Of a stretch of 64,000 nucleotides of DNA, positions 1 to 8,007 are shown piece by piece. The position numbers and the translations under genes were made by a program. Under the pieces are notes generated by a model, which saw nothing but the letters and a program-made list of their open reading frames with translations, did no database searches and was not told the DNA's origin. Numbering within the stretch: position 1 is the stretch's first letter; each line of letters begins with the position of its first letter. This DNA is from an uncultured Collinsella sp. (GTDB taxonomy: Bacteria; Actinomycetota; Coriobacteriia; Coriobacteriales; Coriobacteriaceae): contig CABRHW010000008.1 in the NCBI GenBank assembly GCA_902470765.1, positions 1-64,000 on the forward strand. The letters are read 5' to 3'.

Positions 1-46
1 CATGGTCGTGGGCATCATCGGCGCGTTCTTCGGCGTGCTGGCGTAA
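1..46 (+). CDS. 3' end of an unknown membrane protein gene
   Basis: The first bases encode the hydrophobic tail MVVGIIGAFFGVLA followed by a TAA stop. It looks like the end of a final membrane helix. A strong terminator follows directly, so this is probably the last gene of a rightward unit that lies outside the window. Nothing more can be said about its function. Confidence 0.5.
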   Translation, partial: MVVGIIGAFFGVLA

Positions 47-81
47 GGGCCCGGCTGCATAGATTTTCGTTGCAACCTGGA

Positions 82-121
82 AAGGGGATGGAGCAGGCCT
101 ATGCCCTCCATCCCCTTTTTG
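82..121 (+). terminator. Rho-independent terminator
   Basis: A 12-bp perfect stem (AAGGGGATGGAG with CTCCATCCCCTT) closes a short loop and runs into a T-rich tract. It ends the unit of the partial upstream gene just before the MFS gene. Confidence 0.85.
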
Positions 122-137
122 TATAGAAGGAGTTCGT

Positions 138-1352
138 ATGTTCGCGAAGGATCGCGAAGCAATGCGCCTGACGCCGGCAGAGGTCAGGCTGATTCTTATT
201 GAGTCCCTGCAGTGGTGCGCCAACAACGCGGTCTACTTTTTGGGGCTTATCGGTGCGGCCACGTATGATCTGGCTGGCACGGCCTTTTTGGTTGCCGCCA
301 TTACGCTCGTGCGCAATCTTATGACGTCGGTGGGCAATATGGTGTCGGGCTCGGTCATCGATCGCTTTGGACCGCGCCGGACGTCGTTTGTGACGTGCGT
401 GATTACGGCAGTGCTATCGCTTGGCGTGGGGTTGGCGCCGTTGTCTGTCCCCGGGCTTGTGTTTGCCGCGTGCGTCTTGGGACTTGCGGGCGGCTTTATC
501 AACACCTGCACGCATGCGTTTCCGGGATACCTGGAGTCGACCACCGAGGGCCGTACCCGCGTGAACGGCCTCATGGTGTTCTACAGCAATATCGCCTATA
601 CCGCTGGCCCGCTGTTCGGCGGTGCCATCGTGAGCTGTTTTGCCACGCAATCGGTCTATCTGCTCATGGCGGGCATGATGGGTGTGGCGGCCGTGCTCTC
701 CTTGGGCTGTCACGAGTGTGTTGCTCCCGCAAAAGGGGAGAAGCCGAAGGGCGGTATTTTGGGCGGCATGGCCGAGGGTGCGCGACTTACGTTTCGCGAC
801 CACGACCTGCGCCTCATCTTTATCTCGGGCTTTTTGGGTTTCTTTGCGTTTGGCGCGTTCGATTCGCTGGAGTCGTTGTTCTATCGCGATGTGCTCAACG
901 TGGATATCGTCTGGCTGGGCTGGCTGTCCTCGGTCGTGGGCCTCACTTCCTCGGTGGGCGCGTTCATCCTGACCAAGCTTTCTGCCCGCCATGTCAACCT
1001 GCGATTGCTGCTCGGCGCGCTCATGGCCGTGGGCATTGGGTCCATGGTGTACGTGGGCACCGATATGCTGGGGGTCGCGATTATCGGTCAGGCGATTAAC
1101 GGTCTGGCCTGGGGATTCCTGGAACCGCTGCAGATGATCTTGATTCAGGAGCGCGCCGACATCAAATACCTGGGGCGCATTACCGGCTTTGTGCGTTTTG
1201 GCCTGATGAGCGCCGGCGTGCTGCCGCTGCTGGCGGCTCCGTTTTTGGCGGAGGCTTTGGGCGTTCAGGCGGTGCTGTTTGGGGCATCGACCATTATTGC
1301 GCTGGTAGGAACGCTGTTCTTTGTCACACAAGGGAGGCGCCAGAGGCGTTAG
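138..1352 (+). CDS. MFS transporter
   Basis: This 404-residue protein has about twelve hydrophobic segments with a central charged loop near residues 195-215 (EKPKGG), the typical 6+6 layout of the major facilitator superfamily. Segment 2-3 carries the family-type motif GSVIDRFGPRR (about residues 71-81), matching the MFS motif-A pattern G-x-x-x-D-R-x-G-R-R. The start ATG has a good AAGGAG site. It resembles the EntS/drug-exporter group of MFS proteins, so export of a small molecule is likely, but the substrate cannot be read from the sequence. It stands alone between a terminator and the deglycase promoter region. Confidence 0.85.
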   Translation: MFAKDREAMRLTPAEVRLILIESLQWCANNAVYFLGLIGAATYDLAGTAFLVAAITLVRNLMTSVGNMVSGSVIDRFGPRRTSFVTCVITAVLSLGVGLAPLSVPGLVFAACVLGLAGGFINTCTHAFPGYLESTTEGRTRVNGLMVFYSNIAYTAGPLFGGAIVSCFATQSVYLLMAGMMGVAAVLSLGCHECVAPAKGEKPKGGILGGMAEGARLTFRDHDLRLIFISGFLGFFAFGAFDSLESLFYRDVLNVDIVWLGWLSSVVGLTSSVGAFILTKLSARHVNLRLLLGALMAVGIGSMVYVGTDMLGVAIIGQAINGLAWGFLEPLQMILIQERADIKYLGRITGFVRFGLMSAGVLPLLAAPFLAEALGVQAVLFGASTIIALVGTLFFVTQGRRQRR

Positions 1353-1370
1353 CTATACATTCAATTCTAA

Positions 1371-1440
1371 TTTAATACCACTCACCAGAGAATTTCGACC
1401 GTTCACCGAGGATTGGAGCAGATTGATAAGTGGTATTAAA
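1371..1440. promoter_or_regulatory. Inverted-repeat operator upstream of the deglycase
   Basis: Two perfect 12-bp half-sites, TTTAATACCACT (1371-1382) and AGTGGTATTAAA (1429-1440), face each other 46 bp apart. The right half overlaps the -35 region of the promoter. A third related half, TTGGTATC, lies just after the -10. GGTAT-type half-sites are common for GntR/UTRA sugar regulators. A cognate regulator is not encoded next to it, so the binding protein is unknown. Confidence 0.6.
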
Positions 1441-1465
1441 AACACATTAGGTGTATGTCTATAAT
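1436..1465 (+). promoter_or_regulatory. Probable sigma-70-type promoter for the deglycase
   Basis: A consensus -10 TATAAT (1460-1465) sits 18 bp after TTAAAA (1436-1441). It lies 58 bp before the start codon and overlaps the inverted-repeat operator, so repression by occlusion is plausible. Confidence 0.55.
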
Positions 1466-1522
1466 TGGTATCGAAAAGAAACGCGATGTATAGAGTTGCG
1501 TGCAGGACAGAAAGGAAAAGCC

Positions 1523-2584
1523 ATGAAGGAAACCGAGAAGATCGAGATCATGCACTTTAGCCAGGAGGGCTACGTCGAGGACGGCAAGAACGTCTACGAG
1601 GCCGGCAAGAAGATGACCGCGCTCGCCGACAAGGTCGCCGACGAGGGCTACGACGCCGTGTTCCTGATGGGCGTCGGCGGCACCTGGGACGAGCTCATGC
1701 AGCTCGAGTACCTCATGAACAAGTTCGGCGACCGCGACCTCGAGGTCTACCTGATCCACGCCGCCGAGTGGAACGTCATGGGCCACAAGCGCATGACCGA
1801 GAAGTCCGTCGTGCTCACCGCCTCCGAGTCCGGAACCACCCCCGAGGTCCTCGAGGCCGTCAAGAAGATGAAGGGCATGGGCGTGCGCGTCTACGCCATG
1901 ACCAAGCCCGAGGGCCCCATCGGCCAGGCTGTCGGCGCCGAGAACTGCGTTGCCATGGCTTCTGACCATGGTTCGGGCGGCTGCGAGAAGGGCTACTACC
2001 TCGCCGACTGCTTCGGCCTGCGCCTGCTCAACCGCCGCGGCTGCTTCCCCAAGTTCGACCTGTTCATCGAGCAGACGAAGGACGTCTGGAAGGACATGCT
2101 CGACATCCGCAAGCGCTTCGAGCCGCGCGCCGAGGAGCTCGCCAGGAAGTACGCGCTGGCCGACTACACCATGTTCATCGGCTCGGGCGCGCTGTGGGGC
2201 GAGACCATCCTGTACTCCATGTGCCTGCTCGAGGAGATGCAGTGGAAGCGCATCCGCCACATCACCTCGCACGACTTCTTCCACGGCACGCTCGAGCTGC
2301 TCGAGCCCGGCGTCCCGGTGTTCCTGTTCATGGGCGAGGACGAGTGCCGCGCCCTCGACGAGCGCGTCCGCGCCTTCCTCACCAGCGGCGTGACCGGCGA
2401 CGAGGACTACGTCATCATCGACACCGCCGAGTACGCGATCCCGGGCCTGGACGACGACTTCCGCGTCATCGTGTCGCCGTGGATCCTGTCCGTGCTGACC
2501 ACCGACCGCCTCTCGCGCAACTACGAGCTGGTCACCAAGCACAACCTCAAGTACCGCCGCTACTACCACCAGTTCGACTACTAA
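1523..2584 (+). CDS. FrlB-type fructosamine/glucosamine-6-phosphate deglycase (SIS domain)
   Basis: This 353-residue SIS-domain protein resembles FrlB (fructoselysine-6-phosphate deglycase) and the related Gfr deglycases. They split a phosphorylated Amadori compound into a sugar phosphate and the free amino acid. Seen directly: two SIS-like halves, the region HDFFHGTLELLEPGVPVFLF matching FrlB HGPLEIVEPGVP, and the ending RRYYHQFDY matching FrlB RRYYGGLVEY. I chose ATG 1523 because it follows GGACAGAAAGGA. Codons end almost only in C or G, which suggests high expression. No kinase or transporter for such sugars is adjacent, unlike classic frl or gfr operons. The exact substrate is not readable, and glucoselysine, fructoselysine and fructoseasparagine derivatives all remain possible. 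Confidence 0.75.
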   Translation: MKETEKIEIMHFSQEGYVEDGKNVYEAGKKMTALADKVADEGYDAVFLMGVGGTWDELMQLEYLMNKFGDRDLEVYLIHAAEWNVMGHKRMTEKSVVLTASESGTTPEVLEAVKKMKGMGVRVYAMTKPEGPIGQAVGAENCVAMASDHGSGGCEKGYYLADCFGLRLLNRRGCFPKFDLFIEQTKDVWKDMLDIRKRFEPRAEELARKYALADYTMFIGSGALWGETILYSMCLLEEMQWKRIRHITSHDFFHGTLELLEPGVPVFLFMGEDECRALDERVRAFLTSGVTGDEDYVIIDTAEYAIPGLDDDFRVIVSPWILSVLTTDRLSRNYELVTKHNLKYRRYYHQFDY

Positions 2585-2635
2585 GAGCTGGTCACGGGTC
2601 CGATATCTTGGCTGGTTGATATCTCGATCCTGCAC

Positions 2636-2668
2636 AAGGGCGTCCGCATTCGCGCGGGCGCCCTTTTT
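2636..2668 (+). terminator. Rho-independent terminator after the deglycase
   Basis: A 12-bp stem (AAGGGCGTCCGC with GCGGGCGCCCTT, one G-T pair) is followed by a T run. It ends the deglycase transcript. Confidence 0.85.
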
Positions 2669-2696
2669 GCGTTGCCGTCGGCGCAGGGTGTCCTCG

Positions 2697-2852
2697 GCGG
2701 AAATCTCATCCCGGAATTTCGGCTCAGAGTGGGATGCGGTTTCCGGATGCGTCCCATTCTGAAGCCCCGAAACGGGACGCGCTTTCCGCTTAGGGTCCGA
2801 TCCGGAAAGCTCATCCCGTTCCGAGCATCAAATCCGGGACATGCTTTCCGCG
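2697..2852. repeat. Hairpin repeat family B, tandem copies
   Basis: Between the convergent deglycase and heptad-repeat genes, a motif of the form CGGAAAnCnCATCCCG alternates with its reverse complement CGGGAnnnGnTTTCCG. The units lie at about 2698-2714 with 2729-2746, and 2802-2817 with 2835-2851. An extra GCGTCCC/GGGACGC stem sits between them. The same pairing recurs at 7775-7825. The rest of the 440-bp gap to 3023 shows no convincing gene. Confidence 0.7.
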
Positions 2853-3023
2853 CTCCGCCCCTTGCAGAAAGCGCGTCTCCTTCCAAACACAAATCTTGCG
2901 GTACAGCTTCTGCAAAGACGCGAAGTGGCCGCTGACAGCAAAGAGGGGCTGCCGAGACAATGCCCGACGGCCCCTCCCCTCATAACTTGCTATCGATGCC
3001 AATCGCCACAAGGGCGCGGCTGC

Positions 3024-5453
3024 CTACTTGCTGATCGCGCCCGTCATATAGATAAACTGCACGCGATTTATATGTCCGCCCTGCTCGCCGTTGACAAAGT
3101 CCGTCGGCGTAAAGCCGGGGTTGAGCATTTCCTCGATCTTGTCCTTAACGGTGTCGATGACCTGAGTATCGAGATTGCTCGTTCGGTCGGTAAGCTCCTG
3201 CATGCCGTTGCCGAGCTCGGATGCGCCGCTGGCAAGCGTACCTGCACCCGAGGAGAGAAGATTCATGCCGCTAGCAAGGCTAGCAGCACCTGTCTTGAGC
3301 TGCGCCGCACCGTTGTTGAGCTGTGATGCGCCGTTGGCAAGCGCGGGCGTGGCACCGTTGAGCTGCTGTGTGCCCGCAGCAAGCTGGTCGGTGCCCGCGG
3401 CAAGAGCCGCGGCGCCATCGCTCAGCTGACCCGCGCCCGTTGCTGCAGAGCCAACACCGGCGACAAGACCGGGGTTCACGGCCGTGGGGTTTGCCGGGTT
3501 GATCGCGCTGTTCATATAGGCGATGGCTCCGGCCAGGCTCAGCTGTTGGCCATCCTGGACAGTGGTGTAGCCCTGAATGGCGCTATCGAGCGCGGTGACG
3601 GCACCCTGGGCGCCGCCCTGGGCGCCGGCCGCCTGGGCCAAAGTCGTAACCTGATCGGTAAGCGTGCCAAACATGGACTCGGCACCCTTAAGGCCCTGCG
3701 ACACCTGCGTGTTAAGACCCTGCGCGCCCGCAACGGCATTGGATGCAGAATCGAGAAGCGCGGTAAGACCCGTCGCATCGGCGCTCGATGCCGCCGTGGC
3801 GGCGGCACCCGCGCTGGTAGCAGCACTGCCGGCACTTGCGGTGGCGGCATCCAGCTGTGCCGTAGCCTCGCTTAGCTTGGCTGCCGCAGCCTTGGCGGAG
3901 TCGAGATCGGCCGCGTTATCCAGCGCGTCCTGAGCATCGGCGACCGCCGCCTTGGCAGCGGCAATAGATGCAACGGTGCTCTCGGCGCCAGCCTTTGCGC
4001 TCTCGGCGTTAGCCTTTGCCGCATCGTTGCCCATGGCGCTCGCGGCCTGCTTTGCCCCGCCGAGCGCCTGCTGTGCACCGGCAAGGTACTGCCCCTCGCC
4101 GCTGAGCGCCGCCGTAAGACCCTGCGGCCCGTACAGCGCGCTGTAGGCGTTGCCCGACGTAGCGGTCACGGCGTCCTGGGCCGCCTTGGCCGCAGCCTGC
4201 GCCTTGGCAAGGTTTGCCTCCTGAGCCTGCTTGCCCAGCGTCAGCGCGTCGACGTACGTATCGGACCCAGCGGCAATTCCACTTATGCCGCCCGAGATCT
4301 GCTGTGCGCTCCCCTGCAGCTTGGAAAGGCCCGCCGAAAGATCGGACGCACCGCCCTTAAGCTGCACGGCACCGGCATTAACCCCCTCGGCACCGGCATT
4401 AAGGTTGCTCACGCCTTCGACCAGCGTGGGGACCTGCGCGTTGAGCTGACTCGTACCCGCCGCGAGCGCAGCGGCGCCACTGGACAGCGTGCCGGCACCG
4501 GTATTGGCCGTGGCAAGCGAGGCCGCGAGCGTCTTGACACCGTCGGCAACCTGGCCAGCACCGCTATTGGCCGTAGCAATACCGTTGGAGAGCTCCACGA
4601 GCTGGCTCGTATCCATGCTGCTCGAGTCCACATCGATGGCAAGATTCAGCGGCACGCCGACAATCTGCCAGCCATCAAACTCAAAATCCTCAACATCGGT
4701 CGTAATGGTGTAGTCTCCGGTGCTGCCGGGAATCACCATGTAGGTAAGCTGCGTGTTGGAGCCGTTGGCAGCAACCGTGGCGCCCTCAGCCTCAATATCG
4801 TGTGCCTCGGCATCCTTAAGCTGACCGGTAATCTGAACCAGGTAGTTATCGGCATAATCGCCACCGGTATAGTCGTCATTCTTTTCGACCTTGAGCTTCA
4901 TGGTGAGCTTGCCGCTCTTGCCCGCCAAATCCTTGGCGTCGATATCGCGGCCATCGAGCTGGTATGCCACGGTGACGTTCCACGGCATCTGAGTGTTCTT
5001 GTCCAGATCGCCCTGGTAGACAAAGTCCTGCACTCCCTGGCCCGTAACGGCAACCGACCCGCTGTCGTCCGTTAGTTTTTGAGTCGTCGATAGGTTGGTC
5101 ACTTTGTTATAGGTGCCGGCATCGTCGATCTTGACGCCCTTATTGGCCTCGAAGCTATTGACCACGTAAACACCCGTGCGATTGCCGTCGGCATCGGTTT
5201 TGACGTATACGACCTGGTTTTTCTTATATCCCGGCGTGCTGTTATCGGAGTCCGTCGCCATCTGTTCACTCGTAGCCGAGGCAGCGCTCGTCGACCCTAC
5301 GCCGTCGGCGAACACAACGGCACCGGGAACGGTAAGGGCCACGGTCAGACCGGCGGCAAGAGCGAGCGCAGCGATGCGCTTATGGGGACGACGTACAAGA
5401 TCGCGTTGGGCTTTGAGCTCTTTCGAAGCGGTATCAGTGGTATGGGTATGCAT
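3024..5453 (-). CDS. Secreted XXXLXXG heptad-repeat protein (YhgE/Pip-like)
   Basis: This 809-residue protein starts with a basic N-terminus and a hydrophobic signal or anchor segment at about residues 27-49 ending VVFADG. A globular region of about 200 residues follows, and then a very long Ala/Gly-rich region built from heptads of the type xxxLxxG (LSSGAAALAAG, LSDGAAALAAG, LASGASELGNG). Such heptad repeats are typical of YhgE/Pip-like surface proteins and usually form long helical rods. No C-terminal membrane segment is visible. The start ATG 5453 has GGAAGGA and lies 32 bp after the stop of the MMPL gene, so both form one leftward operon. A role as partner of that transporter or as an envelope scaffold is inferred. 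Confidence 0.75.
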   Translation of the reverse strand: MHTHTTDTASKELKAQRDLVRRPHKRIAALALAAGLTVALTVPGAVVFADGVGSTSAASATSEQMATDSDNSTPGYKKNQVVYVKTDADGNRTGVYVVNSFEANKGVKIDDAGTYNKVTNLSTTQKLTDDSGSVAVTGQGVQDFVYQGDLDKNTQMPWNVTVAYQLDGRDIDAKDLAGKSGKLTMKLKVEKNDDYTGGDYADNYLVQITGQLKDAEAHDIEAEGATVAANGSNTQLTYMVIPGSTGDYTITTDVEDFEFDGWQIVGVPLNLAIDVDSSSMDTSQLVELSNGIATANSGAGQVADGVKTLAASLATANTGAGTLSSGAAALAAGTSQLNAQVPTLVEGVSNLNAGAEGVNAGAVQLKGGASDLSAGLSKLQGSAQQISGGISGIAAGSDTYVDALTLGKQAQEANLAKAQAAAKAAQDAVTATSGNAYSALYGPQGLTAALSGEGQYLAGAQQALGGAKQAASAMGNDAAKANAESAKAGAESTVASIAAAKAAVADAQDALDNAADLDSAKAAAAKLSEATAQLDAATASAGSAATSAGAAATAASSADATGLTALLDSASNAVAGAQGLNTQVSQGLKGAESMFGTLTDQVTTLAQAAGAQGGAQGAVTALDSAIQGYTTVQDGQQLSLAGAIAYMNSAINPANPTAVNPGLVAGVGSAATGAGQLSDGAAALAAGTDQLAAGTQQLNGATPALANGASQLNNGAAQLKTGAASLASGMNLLSSGAGTLASGASELGNGMQELTDRTSNLDTQVIDTVKDKIEEMLNPGFTPTDFVNGEQGGHINRVQFIYMTGAISK

Positions 5454-5485
5454 TGCGGTATTCCTTCCAACTGCTTTGTAAAACG

Positions 5486-7612
5486 TTACTGAGCGGAGCC
5501 GTCCGCAGCCGATGCCTCGGTGGTATCCGAAACCGGATCCTGGGCATCCTTGGGCAAAAAATGAGCTTTGAGCGTGGTCTTGCCGATGAGGCCATCGAGC
5601 ACATACAGGAAACCCGGCAGCGCAAAGAGTACGGCGACTAGGGAGATGCTCACGCCGACGCCCAGGAACCAGCCGATCTGCTTGAGCACGCCGTGGCTCG
5701 AGATCGCATGGATCAGGAAGCCACTGATTAGCAGAACCGATCCAGAGGTCAAAACAGGAATCGTGCAAGCTTCCATGGTCTCGAGTAGCGCTTCGCGCTT
5801 ATGCATGGTCACGCGGTCCTCACGATAGCGGTCAGCAATCAGGATGCCGTAGTCGACGGCAACGCCCAGCTGGATGGAGCTCACAATTAAGTAGGCGAGG
5901 AAGAACTCGTGCATACCGGTGTAGAGCGGTGCAGCAAAGTTGACCCAGATCGAGGTCTCAATCACGAGCACCAAGATGATCGGCAGGCTCAGCGACTTGG
6001 TGGCCAGCAGCAAGACCGCGAACACGGCCACGACGGCGATGAGGTCGACCTTGCCCTTATCGACGGTGATGGTGTCCTTAAGGTCGGTGGTGCTCACGCC
6101 CTCGCCGGCGAGCATTGCCTTACCCGGATAATGTTTGTCCGCGATACAACGAATCTTCTTGACCAGCTTAAATGTACTCGGACCCTCGTAGGGCGCGGTA
6201 ACCGTGAGCACCAAACGGCTGTAGTGCTCTCCCTCCACCAGATCGAGCGTGTCCTTTTCGGCCATGCCCGTGGGGATATAGGGACTCGCAACGTCAACAT
6301 AGCTCTGGATGGACTTGACCTCGGGGAGCGCCTTGAGCTCATTGGAGAGTGCCTGCTCCTCGCTCACCTCTCCACGGGGAACGAGCACAACGTAGGTATC
6401 GGAGTTGCCAAAGACCTCCTTGACCTTGTCCATATCCTGACCAAGCCGCGTATCCGAACCAAAAATGTGCGAAGTGCCGTAGTAGTACGTGATATCGCTG
6501 GAGGTCGATGCCACACGCGCAGGGTAAACCACGGCGAGGATCACGACGGCAGCGGGGATACAGACCTTGAGCACCAGACGGGCGAACTTACCCAGCGGCG
6601 GGACAAAGGGCCTGTGCTGCGATTTTTGCACAAAGCCATCGAACTGAACGAACATCGAAGGAACAAAGGTAAAGACCGATACCAGGCTGATGGCGATACC
6701 CTTTGCAAGGGCAAGACCAAGGTCGGGGCCGATCTTAAACTGCATGGCGGCAAGCGCGATAAAGCCGATGCAGACCGTGCAACCGCTCGAAAACACGGCG
6801 ACCGAGGACAGGCAGCACGACTGCATCATGTCTTCGGCAACGCTGCCGTGGCGGCCACGCTCCTCGTTAAAGCGGTGCAGCAAAAAGACCGAGAAGTCCA
6901 ACGCGATGGCAACCTGCAAAATGGAGCCCGCAGAGTTGGTGACAAAGCTAATCTCGCCAAAGATGAGGTTGGTGCCCCAGTTGATAAACACCGAGACGCC
7001 CAAGCCCAGCAGCACCAGGATGGGTTCGGCCCAGCTGGTAGTCGTGATGACCAGAATCACGAAGATAATCGCTATGACAGCGACCGTGATAATGCTGATC
7101 TGCTGCTCGGTCGATGTGGTGGCGAGCGCGTTAGACATGGCCGAGCCCGTAATGGCGCCCTCGTCGCCCACGATATCTCGAATAGCGTCGGTTGCCTCGA
7201 TCTCCTTTTCGGAATTAACCGTCACCGTAAACAGGGCGTTGTTCTTTTTGTAATAGGTCTCAACGGTGTCTTTGTCTTGCGTGGCAAGCGGCTGATCGAT
7301 ATCTGCCGCGTCGTCAAGCCATAGGACCTCCTCGACGCCGTCGACCTTTTTGATTTTGTCCTTGTATTTGAGCGCCTGAGCGATCGAGACATTGGGCACC
7401 ATAACGCGACAGTTGGGAATGTCACCCTCAAACTCATCACCCATGGTATTCAGAGCGACGGTCGACGCCGCTTCGTCGGGCAGATAGCTCGTAATGTCGT
7501 AGTTAACGCCTACAAACTGGCGCAGGAACAGGCATACCAGTGCTGCCACCGCATAGAACGCGATGATGGGTTTGCGGTGCTTCACGACCCATCGAAATAG
7601 CTTCTCTTTCAA
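5486..7612 (-). CDS. MMPL/RND family transporter
   Basis: This protein of about 708 residues has the RND/MMPL layout. One helix at residues 15-35 is followed by an extracytoplasmic domain, a five-helix block (about 165-330), a second extracytoplasmic domain and a second helix block (about 510-670). The helix-4-type motifs ALDFSVFLLHRF and VAVDYGILIADRY carry the acidic and aromatic residues used for proton coupling in this family. I placed the start at TTG 7612 because GGAGGA lies at a proper distance, although a TTG two codons upstream is also open. MMPL proteins export lipids, siderophores or surface molecules. The substrate here is unknown. The heptad-repeat protein downstream is its likely partner. 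Confidence 0.8.
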   Translation of the reverse strand: MKEKLFRWVVKHRKPIIAFYAVAALVCLFLRQFVGVNYDITSYLPDEAASTVALNTMGDEFEGDIPNCRVMVPNVSIAQALKYKDKIKKVDGVEEVLWLDDAADIDQPLATQDKDTVETYYKKNNALFTVTVNSEKEIEATDAIRDIVGDEGAITGSAMSNALATTSTEQQISIITVAVIAIIFVILVITTTSWAEPILVLLGLGVSVFINWGTNLIFGEISFVTNSAGSILQVAIALDFSVFLLHRFNEERGRHGSVAEDMMQSCCLSSVAVFSSGCTVCIGFIALAAMQFKIGPDLGLALAKGIAISLVSVFTFVPSMFVQFDGFVQKSQHRPFVPPLGKFARLVLKVCIPAAVVILAVVYPARVASTSSDITYYYGTSHIFGSDTRLGQDMDKVKEVFGNSDTYVVLVPRGEVSEEQALSNELKALPEVKSIQSYVDVASPYIPTGMAEKDTLDLVEGEHYSRLVLTVTAPYEGPSTFKLVKKIRCIADKHYPGKAMLAGEGVSTTDLKDTITVDKGKVDLIAVVAVFAVLLLATKSLSLPIILVLVIETSIWVNFAAPLYTGMHEFFLAYLIVSSIQLGVAVDYGILIADRYREDRVTMHKREALLETMEACTIPVLTSGSVLLISGFLIHAISSHGVLKQIGWFLGVGVSISLVAVLFALPGFLYVLDGLIGKTTLKAHFLPKDAQDPVSDTTEASAADGSAQ

Positions 7613-7652
7613 CCTCAATCCTCCATAACGCTCAGCCTATGTTTTGCTCTTT

Positions 7653-7681
7653 GTTATATTCCACATTTGGTAGTTATACAA
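7653..7681 (-). promoter_or_regulatory. Probable promoter of the MMPL/heptad operon
   Basis: Read leftward, TTGTAT (7681-7676) and TATAAC (7658-7653) are separated by 17 bp, about 40 bp before the MMPL start. The stretch is A+T-rich compared with its surroundings. Confidence 0.5.
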
Positions 7682-7774
7682 CATGTGTAGGATAAAGGCG
7701 CCATAAAGATATGCGATTGACGCGGTCCCGGAGCCAAAACAGCCGCTGCAGAAGCAGTTCGGAAAAGGTCCTCA

Positions 7775-7825
7775 GCGGAAACTGCATCCCAGTTTTTAGA
7801 CGAAAAACGGGATATGGTTTCTGGT
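7775..7825. repeat. Hairpin repeat family B, single copy
   Basis: GCGGAAACTGCATCCCAG (7775-7792) faces ACGGGATATGGTTTCTGG (7807-7824), the same arms as the copies at 2697-2852, and is preceded by a matching TCCTCAG. With those copies it brackets the MMPL/heptad operon. The rest of the gap 7613-8007 holds only the leftward promoter and the histidine-operon leader. Confidence 0.65.
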
Positions 7826-7945
7826 TGGCCTAGATAATCGTCAGATTTAGCTGAGCGTCTGCCCCTATGTTTCCAAATGAATACGGTGTGAGCTGCGGAC
7901 AAGGATTTTCCCCGCAAGCACTCTAGTATGCTAAAGTACCCAAAA

Positions 7946-7970
7946 GACCGGCGGAGCTATGCCGGTCGTT
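7946..7970 (+). promoter_or_regulatory. Leader hairpin before the histidine operon
   Basis: A 7-bp stem (GACCGGC with GCCGGTC) lies 37 bp before the hisZG start and is followed by GTTTGTTCT. It could be a weak attenuator or only a 5' leader structure. No histidine-rich leader peptide and no T-box were seen. Confidence 0.3.
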
Positions 7971-8007
7971 TGTTCTGTATGCAACACAGCATGAGGAGGC
8001 TCACCAG

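Noticed and set aside
3024..5000. Repeated DNA pattern inside the heptad-repeat gene as a possible CRISPR or satellite
   Set aside because: The periodicity is of 21 bp codon units that encode xxxLxxG heptads; there are no constant repeats with unique spacers.
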